Shown here in pieces: positions 37,775 through 50,931 of a stretch of 64,000 nt of DNA. The notes beneath the pieces were generated by a model. That model saw only the letters and a list, made by a program, of their open reading frames with translations. It ran no database searches and was not told the DNA's origin. This stretch comes from Urechis unicinctus. Lineage: Eukaryota; Annelida; Polychaeta; Xenopneusta; Urechidae. The DNA is taken from NCBI GenBank assembly GCA_034190875.2, contig CM067344.1, forward strand, positions 69,740,052-69,804,051. The letters are read 5' to 3'. Numbering within the stretch: the stretch's first letter is position 1; each line of letters begins with the position of its first letter. Position numbers and translations under genes: made by a program.

Positions 37775-38059
37775 ATGTCTTATAGCATACAGGAGCCTCT
37801 TCGCCATGTATGCTTCAAAAGATCTGCTATTGCTATTGCTTCAGGCAATCAGCTCTATCGGGGTCGCTCATGCCTGTTGACTTTCGCTGACGAGGCTTCT
37901 TCAATGCAATCGGCAAATGATACTTTATCACCAAATAATCTTCTGCCCATTCCTGTGACAGGATTTCCAATAGCTGTCGGGAAAAAAGTACTCCAGTTTC
38001 AGTGCAAACAATACGAAGTCTGCATAACATATAGTACTAATGAGCATTTATCATCCTAG
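37775..38059 (+). other. Candidate conserved small ORF in D2
   Basis: A 94-codon frame, the counterpart of D1 13152-13421, with the same IAIASGNQ and LTFADEASSM segments. A one-base length change in the A run near 37985 alters the C-terminal part relative to D1. The product is unknown. Confidence 0.22.
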
Positions 38060-38098
38060 CTTTACTACTATGTAATAATATGAAGCTAGCATGAAGCT

Positions 38099-38347
38099 GT
38101 GTCTAATGAGCGGTCAACACTCAACGATATCGATGACGCAGCACTTCCGCCAATTCCACCTACGCTCAAGTTATTTCACTCAAGCGTCATTTTGCCATCA
38201 GAGGCGTTATCCAAAAAGCGCATATCCATGGCGATAACAGCACATATAACAATTGACACGTCTCCATTCGGCTCCAGATACATCTTCTTGGAAGAGTTGG
38301 CCCATCCATTATTGAGCTATATCAACAACATTTCCTTTATTCCATGA
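38099..38347 (+). other. Candidate conserved small ORF in D2
   Basis: An 82-codon frame matching the first part of D1 13486-13809 and ending NNISFIP then TGA, the same stop position as the B3 frame that ends NNIAFIS. The shared stop between D2 and B3 is the strongest coding-like feature of this family. Confidence 0.25.
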
Positions 38348-40144
38348 TCTATGAATCCATTTCAGGCGGCGCGTGCTGCATAACATCATTTTACCGAGAG
38401 GATGGTAATGCCATTAGTGCACACTAAGAGACTTTGATGTCGCCGTGCTCTGCCTCGTATTTAAAAGGTCAGAAACCTCCGATTCAGCCTTTATTCATTT
38501 TACATGCAGTGTTACAATACGGAGTTCTGTTGATGGTGTATCACGCACATACTTTAAAATCTGGAATGATCTCAATACATATGTCCTAGCTAGATGCTCT
38601 TGTCACATCGTATGATGGACTTGTTATGAAATATGTTACTTCAAAGCGTATAGCAGTGACAAGACAAAACAATCTGATCACGGGATCATTGTATAATTGC
38701 TGATACAACAGACATCACAGCATATTAATTATGGTGCGAGCAGTATAGACTTGCCTGGTACGTCGCTTGTATTGCAGAAAAACAAGAGGTCTACTACACT
38801 GACATTTACGAGCATCATCACTCAGCCAGTAGGGGCGAGCACAATGGAACGAGACCCATAAAATGTACACATAAAACTCAGGGACTCCGGCTGGGATTTA
38901 ACCAGATTGGTGATCAGACATAGAGGTTTTTCGTGTTATATAAGAATAATTTGACAGTATTCATCTAAAATGACCAGGCTCAATATTTTCTTGACCGTAC
39001 CGATATATCAACAGGTGTATAAAGATTGCCGATCAATGAGAGTCATTGTGATCAACAGTTGAAAAACTGGCTGGTTAATGAGACCTTCTATAATAAGCAG
39101 CTAAGCCTTGTTAAGCTTATATACTGCTGTGGTGTGTTTCTGAAGGTGCAACTTGACTAACAGGAAGTTTTTATGCACTTGACAAATAACACACTTAATC
39201 TATACTTACAACCACCTCTTTAATCACAAACGTCTAATCATACTTTGATACACTGTATAAATCATAAGTACAAGGTTTGGTTTTATGTCTTGGAGATACC
39301 AAATGCCTCGAAAATGTCTGTTTCTCTCAGCGTTATAGCAATGTATCATTGCAATGCGACATACTTGGCTCAGATCAACTCTGACATGCCGCATGCTCCG
39401 TTGACCACGGTCGCATTAAGCCATACGACCAGGTTGAGATATTTCATGAAGGTCTGTCGTTTTATCAAAACCTATCTCCCGATAAAACTGATTATCCTTT
39501 TTTTTTTGTAAACAGTGCAGCACTCAAATCCGAATGGATTCATCTTAGTACAGCAAACAATGGCTCACAATGTTGTATCATCTCTGATGCATTGATAAGT
39601 AAGATGCTCACGTCGAGAGGAATGTCAATAAACATAGCCTGCACCGACAGAGCGTGGGTTTCAAAGAGAAATGCATTACTTATACCATGCTGTCTTAGGT
39701 CACTAAGACGGCTCGCTTTCATGGTGCTATGATCCATCATGGATTATACATGGAATGGCTTGTGTTTCCGTCCTCGACCTCTGAAGGAATGCATGGTCTG
39801 GTCAGCAAACCAATGTACAGGTGAAAATTGTCCGGACAGTGCAATTTATCACTGTTAATGTCTCTTTGAATTGCACAATTCTTCCTGCTTCTCAAGTTTC
39901 CCCCAGAGCATAAAGTGCTAAGTATAAACGCAATAAAACAGATTAATATCGCGCGTGTATTGTAGGCGTACCGTTCGTTACATTACCCACATATTGAGCA
40001 ATACAATATCACCCTATCTATACACACAGTGGTAAAACGTTAAGCATACCCTGAATGGAGATTAACATTGCGTTTGTTCTGAGTAAATGTAGTATAATTC
40101 ACCAATAGAGATTGAAGCAAATTGACCAAATATCATCCCAAACA

Positions 40145-41150
40145 AAGTTTTGATATAACCTTTCCGATGATGATTTCGTCTGGATAGTTTACTCCTGTCA
40201 ACCTCTACTGCCAAACAATCTGACGACTCGTGATCGATGAAAGGATTTTTTCGCGCCAAATCAGTACACAAAAGGTCATCCCTTCCTTTGCTCATTCTTG
40301 AATGTTCCGGCATTTCGGTAACAACATCATTGTCATGCCATGTTCTGATCAGCTAAATGATTTCCTTTGTGCTGACTTCAGCATTTCGTGCAATTTGAGT
40401 TTCCAGAGATGAAGGCTGTCAGAAGGATTTCAGTCAAAAGCAATTCATTATACAACCATGATACATGTATGTGGGCATATTTCACTGAAGAATCGTACAC
40501 AAAAGACATCAGTTGGGATTTCCGGGTCTTGGAGTATACACCCATGCTTACGAACCAGTAAGTCGTTTCCAATTTGTACAATAAAATGTCTGAGTAGTAT
40601 TGTAATACTGTGTCAATATTATGTCCGAGTGTTTAAATGATGTTGTATGCATCTTACATATTTACTCTAATCTAAACCCCGATGTATGGCAATGATCATG
40701 ACATCACTTCATATGAAGCTTCGATGAACTATTCCCTTCTAATACTATTGAATTTTAAAATATTTGTAAATATTGCAAAGGCCTACACAAAGAAAAATAT
40801 CAGTTTGCCCACACAATAACCTTGCATTAACTACCTTCAATAACTCAACTTATTAAGGACCCACAATATATTGAAAGAATATAGTTCCATGACAATTCAG
40901 CTGCAATTATGTACGGTTTGGTTGCATGGGAGCTCATCTGCTTCTTGTGAAATGAAAAGAAGGGGCCCAAGGCCATATTGTCAATGCGATCTGATATATT
41001 TGCAGCCAAAGACACCTACTGCTCATCACTTGAACTGCTCGACACGTGGCTCCGTTTTCATTCAGAGTTCCAGTGCTGACGTCACTTATAACTTGGGTGT
41101 TTTCAGTAAAAATTAACACGATTTATTGATTTTTATGATTGTAGCGATCT
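40145..41150. other. About 1-kb block in D2 that is absent from D1
   Basis: D1 passes from CCAAATATCATCCCAAA (about 15362-15380) to the GTCAATAACTA stretch (about 15475) within about 90 bp. D2 carries about 1 kb more. The block has unrecognised frames on both strands (40062-40313 and 40378-40581 minus, 40871-41116 plus) and one TGACGTCA at 41077. I see no terminal repeats. It may be an insertion in D2 or a deletion in D1. Confidence 0.5.
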
Positions 41151-42331
41151 ATATCTGATGTTTAAGAAACTGCACTTGTTATCTGTGGTCAATAACTATT
41201 CCAATAACAAAGATCAATATTGTGCGGTTGACATGCCCAAATGATTAACACAATTGCTATTTGTCACTTCCATTGTAACATAACACGTCGTCTAAATGAT
41301 GGGCTTCATTTAGGGTCATAATGATAATCCACCCTTAGCCCTAAACCAGCGTATATTAATCAAACTGTCAGCCGTGTTTTCATATCAAGCTGCTCCGGTT
41401 ATTCCTCAGCGATGGTGAACACGGCCAGTGACAAGCTGTCATTTATGATGATTAATTAAACTGCACTGAGGCAATCAATTGTTTATCCCTATGCGTATAC
41501 ACGTAGCTGTATACGCACCAATCACTTACTATCCTAACACCTTTAACCGATATTGCACTTGGTCGGTCAAATGTTGTAATTAGCATGCCAGTAAGAACTT
41601 TGGGAGGTAAAACATTCAGCGTAATATGTGCAAGAGTTTGCGGCAAAAATATCATTATCGTACATTGCAACCACTGCCTTGTACCCATTGAACCAGAACT
41701 CTCCATCCACAATTAATTCACGTCTTGCTATGTGTGTATTAAAAACGAAGGAGAATCGTAGACCTCATATCGTACGATGAGCATCACGGCACGATATGGA
41801 TTAGAGGCAAGATCGAGTTCATAAAAGTAATGTGTTGATTAATGATTTCAATAAATTGCACTTTCTATGAGCCAAAAAGGTAGTCGACGTGCAGCACCGT
41901 CATTTGTGATACATCAGAATGAGCGAAAGAAACTAACCATCTTGAGCCAATATGTACAGCCCGAGTAATAAGCATTCTCAGACGCAGCACTTAAATAATC
42001 CCAAAAGTACCATCAATTCAGCGCTGAAGTCCAGCTTACTGGTGACGTGATAGGTAGATTTTGTTAAGGGACCAATGCATCACAGCAAATACAGTGTAGC
42101 GCAGTTAGCCAGTACCCTTTCTCCCACATGACGCATATAGAGTATGCTTTAATAATTGTTGGAATGTTCAGCTTGTTTTCATTACACATGGTCTGGAAAA
42201 CATGAGATTTGGCAATCGACATTTTCTCTAGAATGCTTAACATAGGCAATAGCGGCTCCAGCTATGTGTGTGTGATTCTTCGTATAATCCTTGATGTCGC
42301 CGGTCGGCATTTATGCACATTTTACTTTTGG

Positions 42332-42598
42332 CGACCATGTCTGTGATATTAGCATTTCAATCAATCGACCATGTCTGAGAGATAAGCATTTTAATCAATC
42401 GACCATGTCTGAGAAATAAGCATTTCAATCAATCGACAATGTCTGTTGGATAAGCATTTCAATCAATTAACCAGGTATGTGATTTAAGCATTTCAATCAA
42501 TCGACAATGTCTGTGGGATAAGCATTTCAATCATTTAACCAGGTCTGTGGGATAAGTATTTCAGTCAATTAACCAGGTCTGTGAGACAAGCATTTTAC
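42332..42598. repeat. 34-bp minisatellite, nearly 8 units in D2
   Basis: Units read GACCATGTCTGTGAGATAAG then CATTTCAATCAATC. 267 bp gives about 7.9 units. D1 lacks the array entirely. The length matches the B minisatellite, but the sequence is unrelated. Confidence 0.93.
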
Positions 42599-42739
42599 AA
42601 TGCTGGTGAAGCTTTTCGATGATGTATCAATTTCCTAGTTGATACATCGTATCTAGGATAAAGGACCAATGTCCAATTAAACCTAGCATACGTCTCAGTT
42701 TAAGCTATGGCCAACATGCTAATGTGATAAACTACGAAA

Positions 42740-42985
42740 GAGCGCGATGGCCAGTTAGTTTTTGTGACGACATTAGCCACAGTACGATGGTCAGTTCACC
42801 ATTTGCGAAGAGATAGTCGCTGTGCAACAGAGTGTTGATCAGTTAGCACTTACGACGGCACTAACAGGAGGTGGTTAGTTAGCCGTTATGAAGAACTTAA
42901 CAACTGGCCGATGGTCAGTTAATAATTGTGATGAACTTAGCAACAGTGCGATGATCAGTTAGCCATAGCGTTGAACACAGCCACT
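42740..42985. repeat. Degenerate 40-bp minisatellite in D2
   Basis: Counterpart of 16310-16500 in D1, with units containing GCGATGGTCAGTTAG. Shorter than in D1, where further units follow the point at which D2 joins B3. Confidence 0.7.
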
Positions 42986-42996
42986 CGAGTCATAAA

Positions 42997-43296
42997 ATGC
43001 CTTCCTTTCAGGCTATTGATAATGACACTAAACGCCCCTCCTCTCGTGCTTCTAATACACAGAGAGTATTTATATTAGCAGCCTTTGTTGATACTTGCTT
43101 ATGGACACCTGCTACTATCACGCTCAGGTTTGTTTTCACTACAGCTTTGTCAGGTAATCCGGACATCAAATATAAACGGCTGGCACCACGCATAGCAAAT
43201 CTGACAGCAGCAACAGTCTACGTCAGATATAAATTCGTGGAAATATTGGTCCATCCATTATCAAGCTATGTCAACAATATTGCTTTTATTTCATGA
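42997..43296 (+). other. Candidate small ORF spanning the D2/B3 join
   Basis: A 99-codon frame that begins in D2-derived sequence and ends in B3 with LVHPLSSYVNNIAFIS and a stop. The C-terminal half is the B version of the D frames at 13486 and 38099. Because the N-terminal half comes from another segment, the full frame is probably accidental. Only the C-terminal third is shared. Confidence 0.2.
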
Positions 43297-46200
43297 GCTA
43301 TGAATGCATGTGTAATTTATAACAGTATTTCACAAAGATGTTTGTCATGTTATTAACACGCATAAGTTAAATCTGATGATAAGATGGTCTTGAGGTCGCC
43401 TTATGATTACTTTGTAGATTTACACAAAATAGGTTACAGCTTTAAGCTGTCTACCATTCAAAGCCGCAATGCGGCGTTCTGTGAGTCGAAATGTTGAACC
43501 CATTACCCTCTAACCCCCCTCAATATGATGATCCGGCAAAACATGATGATATACTGATTATACGATCAATAGATGATTGCCGATATCATGGACATTATAT
43601 ATATGGTGCGAGAAAAGAGATGTATAGTGTTGCCATGCTGCCCACTTTAACCAAAAGTAGCTCTGTCGTTCTTCGGATTCCGTCAAGGTAAAAAAAAAAA
43701 ACATGCCACTTGTTTTGCCGGCATCCATCTCAACAAGTAACCCGATCACGTTAAGGCGGTGGGATTTTATGAAAGGTGTCGTTTTATCTTACAACTTACC
43801 TGTTGCGTGGTACCATACCTTATTATTAATCACATTAGATTCACGTCCCATTGTGTGGCGTACGATTGCCTCAACTACCATCACCTAGCGCCAAACAAAC
43901 AATTGGCCTTATAACTGTACATTGCTCCAAGCGCCGTAAATCATCCCTGATAGATTGGGACCATGTCAAATCATACTTTGCAATGTTATAAGTTAATTGG
44001 CCATGTTGAGAAAACTGGCAATATGTAAAGTCTGCACTTAGAACTCGTCCGTGCGTCAGAAATTCATTTGCACATGTTGTCAATGGTTCCCATGGCGACC
44101 CGCCGTCATGGTGCCATGATTGATCATGGAGAAGTGATGAAATGGCGTTCATGTATTGTCGTCCTCGATTTCTACAGTAATGCTGCCTCTGGTCAGCAAG
44201 GCGAACATTGTCCAAACATTGTGATTTATCACTGTAAATGTCTCTTCTGATTACACAGAGCATCTTGCTTCCCCAGCTTTCTCGTCAGAAGACATTTAAC
44301 GTAACGAATTAAACAAATGTACCAGATAAATGACGCGCGCATATTGAAGGTATGTCGCTAATGAGTTGTTCAATATGGGCCGAGCTCAGACCGTCATCCT
44401 TTAAAGATATGCATCAGTTGATTAGATCGTCAGCAGTTGCCAATACCCACCTATGTATCAGCACTGTAGGCTATACCTATATTTATTAGCACAGTCGCTA
44501 CACTCACTCACTCGTCACAGCTATAGTCGTCTATACCCAACCATCAATCACCTCTGTGGCCAATAATCACCCATATCTCAGCATAGTCGCCTTTACCCAC
44601 ACATAAATCTGTGTATTTGCCAATGCCTACCCATATATCAGCACAGTAGCAAATATCTAACAATATATTTACAGCTTAGTCGCCATTTCCTTCCACTACA
44701 TCACCACAAGGCTGTTAATGTATATCGCCATGATGAAAAGAATCAGCTTATTTACTGCACCGCCATGATTGAACGGCTGTACTAACTCTCCATCTCCTGG
44801 AATGCTTGCATCGATCCTACTGACTGTATTTTTCCGGCCTGAAATCAAGGGACACGACATTATCAAGGTATGAATGATCTGTATTACCATTGCACCTTAT
44901 TCTGAATTATTGATCAGTAATCATATCAACAGGTGAGCGTAACTGCCCATAACATGTTTTCCATTCTCGTAACAAATGTGAGTTAAAGGTTTGTTTTAAG
45001 TGGATGACTGCACACGAGAGGCTCTAAACGATCATCACAATTATCTTCATCTTCCACTGTTATGATAGCTGTTGTGCTACAGCTGTTGATGGTTTCTGAC
45101 GACAACATATGATACAAACCCAGAACCGCTGATGATGGTTACATCAATTATCAGAATGAACATATTCAAGGATCAACGAGAGCACCGAGTCAATCGACCA
45201 ACTCTGTGCCAAGAGTCTGGCCAAAGTTCATAGGGTTTTTGATCAAATCAAGAAACTGCTTGTGTAGATGTGCATATTCATATATTTCCAATCGTGTCGA
45301 TACCCAACAATTCAAGTAGCCAGCTGGTCGAATTTGATAATGTGCAGGGTATACATTAAATGTATTTCATACAATGGTTTGCTACGCTATATACCTTTAC
45401 TTTAGCATGTGCGTGTATGGATGACACAATGGAACATTTGCAGTAGTAAGATTTGATGAAAGGAAAGCTAGCCTTAAATGATTCTCTGTCGATATCTGTG
45501 GTGTTTTCTCTGCCAGGGTCATAGAACAGCCTGAAAAAAAAATCTTTCATAGCGTCTTATTTTCACAAGACATCAGCTGCTGACATAAGCAGGAATGACA
45601 CGTGCATGTGTCCTCAGAACCATTGGCGAGTAATAGAGAAACAGAGCTTACAGCCATAATCACAAGTTACTCAAGTCAATTCCTTGGGTGCTTATGTACC
45701 AAGCCTGCAAACACTAAGTACAATGGTTAAGTATATAACTCCATGTCCTTCCGAGTCGACTTATCGCCAATAGGATCTAACGGCTTGCTGGTACTGGATA
45801 TTTACACGCTATTGCGCCCCTTTAGAATATATATCCATTTACAATAATCCTTCTAACCATGTGTTGCCCGGCAACGTTTTGGGGTTTTGTGTTCTGCGCC
45901 ACACCTCCATCCGTAGATACATTACACCTTAACCTTGCAACCATTACACTATAGCTTGTTCAGTGGTCAGCACTTGGATAGATTCCACAGGTTGTGTCCT
46001 TAGGTGATGTGTACAGGCGGTCTCTTAGTATAGTATAGTTTTTTTAGGCGTTTATACAGCTTATGATAAACGATTGTCACAGGGCGAGAAGAGAATTGTG
46101 GTTAGCAATTGTTAATACCGGGGAAATTGAAATCCCAGTAGTTTGTGGCCGATTGCTGACGAAAGCATGACGTATATAAGGGTTCCTCTATCTGACATGC

Positions 46201-47050
46201 ATATTATTATCTGAAGTTACGCACAGACTGTCTTCTGATAGCATTGATTGAATCAGAGGTTTGTCTGATTGAATCAGCTTCACTGCTGGGTAGACTAATC
46301 TTATCTGATTGCAGTTGCGTTGGACAAATTCAATTGTTCAACTGGGCTCTAGGTCGATATTGCAGTGTGGTCATTTATTCCACTGATAGTATAAGGTCAT
46401 AGCAACTGTATCAGACCTGGGAGGGCTTTGTTTTAGACAACGATACCACATTTGGATTCAATTGGGACAATTCGATAACTTTATAAAGAATTTATAAAGA
46501 AAAAGAGTCAAAATGTTTGCATAAATTAGTGATGGCATGAGCACTTACAAAAGTATATACGATCTATTTATCTACATAATATACCGAGACGCTATGCGAT
46601 ATTTTAAGGAGGACCAAGGAGTCGAATGTCTCCCTCAGAGACGCTGACTGGTGTGAGAATGGCATTGTTTACAAAGTGTCAATAGGTAGCCTGGCATTCC
46701 GAGAGGATACCCTAACAGAAAGCCTGTTGACATGATGTGACCTTGCAATAAGCATTTCAACAAATTCCATCCTGTATTAGATCTGGCTGAGGAAACAGGC
46801 TTCTCCAGTCTTTCCATCTGTCGCTGCTATAGAAGACTATACATAGCTGATCAATCAATATGTCTACTAGGGTTATTGGGTTAGGTATATAAGATATCAA
46901 GCCGATTCTATTTACTGTTTCTAGAAAACTGCTGCGAACAAAAAAAAATTATGAATGATTGACAACGGATCCTCATTTTCGAAAGCATATTTAAGCAATC
47001 TATAAGATTCATCTGCGCTTAATGTCTTGGATGGCCTGACGCCGCAATGA

Positions 47051-47172
47051 ATGCTTGCTGCCTCAACAGAGGATGTTCTCCGTGCCACTTGCTGCCTCAA
47101 CAGATGATGTTCTCCGTGCCGCTTGCTGCCTTAATAGAAGATGTTCACTATGCCGGTTGCTGTCTCAACATA
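47051..47172. repeat. 34-bp minisatellite, under 4 units in B3
   Basis: Short version of 6492-7021. The array ends at a deletion that joins ACATAAGGCAAGTGCACTGG and removes sequence equivalent to B1 about 6985-7450. Confidence 0.88.
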
Positions 47173-49600
47173 AGGCAAGTGCACTGGCGCCCCGCCCACT
47201 CATGTTATTGTGACTCTTCATAAGTTAATATGCCGACCAAATCAAGGCAGCACGTATACACGGCGATATAATAAGCTCACGTTTTATTATGCGCACTACA
47301 TCCATTCAGAATAAAGGCATTTGAGTCAGCCAACGCTAAACCCAGAGAGACAGAGGCAACGTTAACGGGGAACAATTACGTACTGGTGTACAAATTGTGA
47401 GACATACTATCTCACACATCGCCTGCGTTGGTAACTCCGCGGCGATGATGTTGATGGCCAGTGACGTCACAGGTTTGCGTCCGTATGGCTCGCAGCACAG
47501 TGTACGTTTGTAGTCTATGACGAGTTATCATATAATGTATATACCTATGCGTAGACACATGGCTGTTTTTAATGTAAGATTCCATTATACTCTGTTGGCC
47601 ATCTAACCAACCGCCCTGTGCCAATGTGTACAGCCTTAGCAGTAAGCAATCTCAGAAGCAAAACGTCAAGAGTCCTGACTTTTCTAATTTGCTTTCCTTG
47701 ATTCGCAAAGCGCTATAATTACAGTACAATAGGTCTACTGACTGGTGACGCAATCCGTCTTAATATCTTTGATTACATTACTTATTGATGTTGGGATGTG
47801 GTGATGTGGTGTAGCGTGCCATACTCTCTGGCTCTCAAGATATGGGCAGGGCAGACCAGTCTGGGAAATGTTGTCGATAATTAAAATCGAATGCGGCAAT
47901 AAAAGCTGTTACACAGAGTGGCTGCTCCATAATTTACAACTGAAGCGGCAAATATCAGGCACCATGTGGCATAGATAGCACAACTGGGAAGATAAATGGA
48001 TGAAGAACCGTTAAGAAAATGCCTCGCATCTTGTCTTGTTTGAGGAGCTATAAACCAAGCTTCTGTAGGCAGTAAACGCATACAACACTTCTGATCTGTT
48101 ATTTGAACAGAAACATTGGTTAAAGCCAACAAACGATCTTTTCATTGGGTGACTCAGTTTGTATGAAATGGGACATAGCATTGCCAGTTGATAACGGGCA
48201 TGTTGAATGCATAAGTTATGGACATATGTCTGTATTCAAATAGGCTCTGAAATGAGGCAGGAATAACTGAAGGGCACTCATATTCATCATTTAAAGACCA
48301 ACCAATGCATATATAATAAGGTGTATTTGAGGTGGAACTCAGCTGCATCAATCACCATTTAAAATATTGTAACGCCGCTCTGTCAAGAATGGGCCGTACT
48401 CGGATGTTAGGCTTGATGGAGAGTTGGCGATTTTAATTTCTATCAAAGTAAACCTTTGAACCTTGGAGATGCTACGTCATTTTTTTAATTGTTGTCACCT
48501 TCGGCACCAAACAAGGCAAAAACTCAATATTGTTCCTTGTTTAGAACACTTTGCGTAAATGCACATAAATCTACTAAAAAACATATATTGATATTTGAAA
48601 CATTGATATAAGTTCAAAATATTCAATTGCATAGATTACGTTGAAAGTTGAGTGCAGGTCTGAAACATATATGCCCACAGCTCAATATGTGAGCGAAAAA
48701 ATTTGGTGATAAATCACAAATTTAACTTTAAAAAAGCCAAAAACATTATGACTAATCCCTAACACTAACATATTATGAATGAGCGCGCCACAGCCCATCG
48801 TAAAATAGGACAAAAATTAGTATTCGAAATGTTCAGAAATCATTCAACACTTATCTGCAAGGCAATTAAATGTAGCAATTTTCGTGATATTTAACGACAC
48901 GCATAAACGGAATAGCTTACAATGTTATAAATCTGCCTGTAGCAGCCCAGTGAAATGGTACTTGGTATTGCCTTAATAATTCACTCAAATGTATAACTGT
49001 TATTAACCGTAATTCTATGATAGTCACTTTATTATTCAAACACCGCGCATGCAGTTGCTCTTATCTCTGCTGTTGGGCAAACAAACATGCGGGTTGCCTG
49101 GCCGCTATTGTCACACTATGCCATTATCCCAATGCTATTCAGTACCCCACAGGTAGCTACGGGCCTTTATATGATAACCCACAAGAGGTAAAGGCAACTT
49201 CCATTTTCCGGTCAATGGATAGCCCAACAACTTAAGGGTTAGCCAAGGGACTATAAATAATTAGTTATCTGACGGGATATACTTGGAGGGAGCGGTTTGC
49301 TAACAAGCAGCTGATGATATAACCTAGGCGGATTGTGTGGGAACAGATGTTTAGGGAATCATTCAAACAAGAGACAATATTTAACCAAAACCTCATTGTT
49401 CATTTGAGATATGTGGTAGTTTAGGTGTCCGTACTCTGTAACCCATCATATGTCCTGTATAATATGAGTGTATGTATGCAGCAAAGAGCTCTGTGCAATT
49501 ACTACTCAATACACAAACACAATGCAATAACATTGATTTGTGTCGATGTTAATAGATGACAACTAACACAGCTTACATGTAGACGGTCGTTGAGCCCAAT

Positions 49601-50931
49601 TTTAAATACGAGAAGTCTACTTGCAATACCGTGAATGATGCATCTTCACCAATCCAGGTGATTGGAACACCGACAATAGCTTAGTTAAAATGCGCGTCAC
49701 GTTCAGGTATATAGGTAATGCCATTTGAAAAAAACGACCCTTTTTACAGATGCCAGAGGGAATATAATTAATCTGTTCTTTTTTTCATAACCTGCCACAT
49801 AGAATCATTTTCCCATTTATTATTCATCATTATCCACGGTATTCCTTTTTTCTGTGGAAAATATTTTTATCAAGCCAAACGACGTGAATAGATAATTAGT
49901 TAAGATTAGATATCGATATGCCCCATGAATACATGGTCTATCAATGTCTATGATAAAACTAAACAGCATCTACAATCATACATTAATTAGTCATTTTGCG
50001 CCCCTAGACTGGTGATGGTGTGCACACAGAAGGGACAAGCGCGCCCTTTACTGATGAAAGTGTGTCATTAACCTTAAGCCTTTATAGCGCATACTACGTC
50101 TTTCAACAGCTGCCCTACTCGATAGAGCATGATGTTTGCGACGTGGCCGAAGGAATGTAGTTCATTTAGGAAAATATTAAACGTTGTTGCTAATACAAGT
50201 GCATGGGAGTGCCCTATCAAGTGACAATGAGCTCGCGGTTTTGGCATCTAGTGATGAGGGGAATCCAGTTAGTCACGTAGCTGTTATCTCATGGTTGACC
50301 TAACTATGTATGAGCAATGCGACTTGTAATAATGTCTCCGAAAAAGCCTTCGATTCAGCTTTTCTTAAGATTACGAATGATCACGCATGCGGATAATCGA
50401 TAGGGTGTCGATTACATAAGCTATCATTTGCTTTCAAACAGATGGACGAATAATACCAGAAAACATAAGGATGTGTCTTTCTAGGTTATTCCGTTTGACC
50501 AGCTATTTTGCCGTCTATCGCGGCCCAAAGAGCATATTTTTGCAGGCCAAAAAGTGATAAAAGAGATCCACTCCATGAGCTAGAAAAATGATGCCATTGT
50601 GATCAGAAGCTACCTTGAATTTCACAAGAGGCAAAGTAGATATTGTTTCATTGATTGGCTAGGTGAAGCATTGTTATGAACTTATGCGAAAGCACTTTAC
50701 TTATTTCATATCGTCTCTCGGTCGATGCCGTGGCTATCGATACAAAGGTATATACAAGACTAAAAGCACACAGAAGGCACAATTGCAAGTAAAATGTTGA
50801 TATATGAAATGGCAATGTCATTTATGCTCATTGTAAAAATGGACTCTATAAATTCTCTGTGATGCCCAACTTACTTTTCTTTACCAAGCACTATAGAACA
50901 TAGATAAAGCTACACCTCGCGCTTAGCGCGA
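49601..50931. mobile_element. 1331-bp insertion in B3, possible non-autonomous element
   Basis: B1 and B2 read GAGCCCAATGTGAGAGG without interruption. B3 has 1331 bp at this point, with AAT on both sides (49598-49600 and 50932-50934), which fits a 3-bp target duplication. The right end carries the perfect hairpin TCGCGCTTAGCGCGA (50917-50931). The left end, TTTAAATACGAGAAG, is not its inverted repeat. There is no frame of 60 codons. The hairpin end recalls Helitrons, but the TC start and CTRR end are missing, so the class is open. Confidence 0.55.

Larger units (their letters stand above)
37554..43063. repeat. D unit, copy 2 (D2)
   Basis: Collinear with D1 but about 1.4 kb longer, through extra sequence at 40145-41150 and 42110-42720. 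The first matching words are CTAATTGTGTCACA in both. Its right end meets B3 after only about 40 bp, whereas D1 is separated from B2 by minisatellites, linker and segment A2. D2 37454-37553 is a short spacer not matched in D1. Confidence 0.88.

Noticed and set aside
49601-50931. Helitron
   Set aside because: The terminal hairpin is suggestive, but there is no 5' TC or 3' CTRR, and the flanks fit a 3-bp duplication rather than insertion between A and T.
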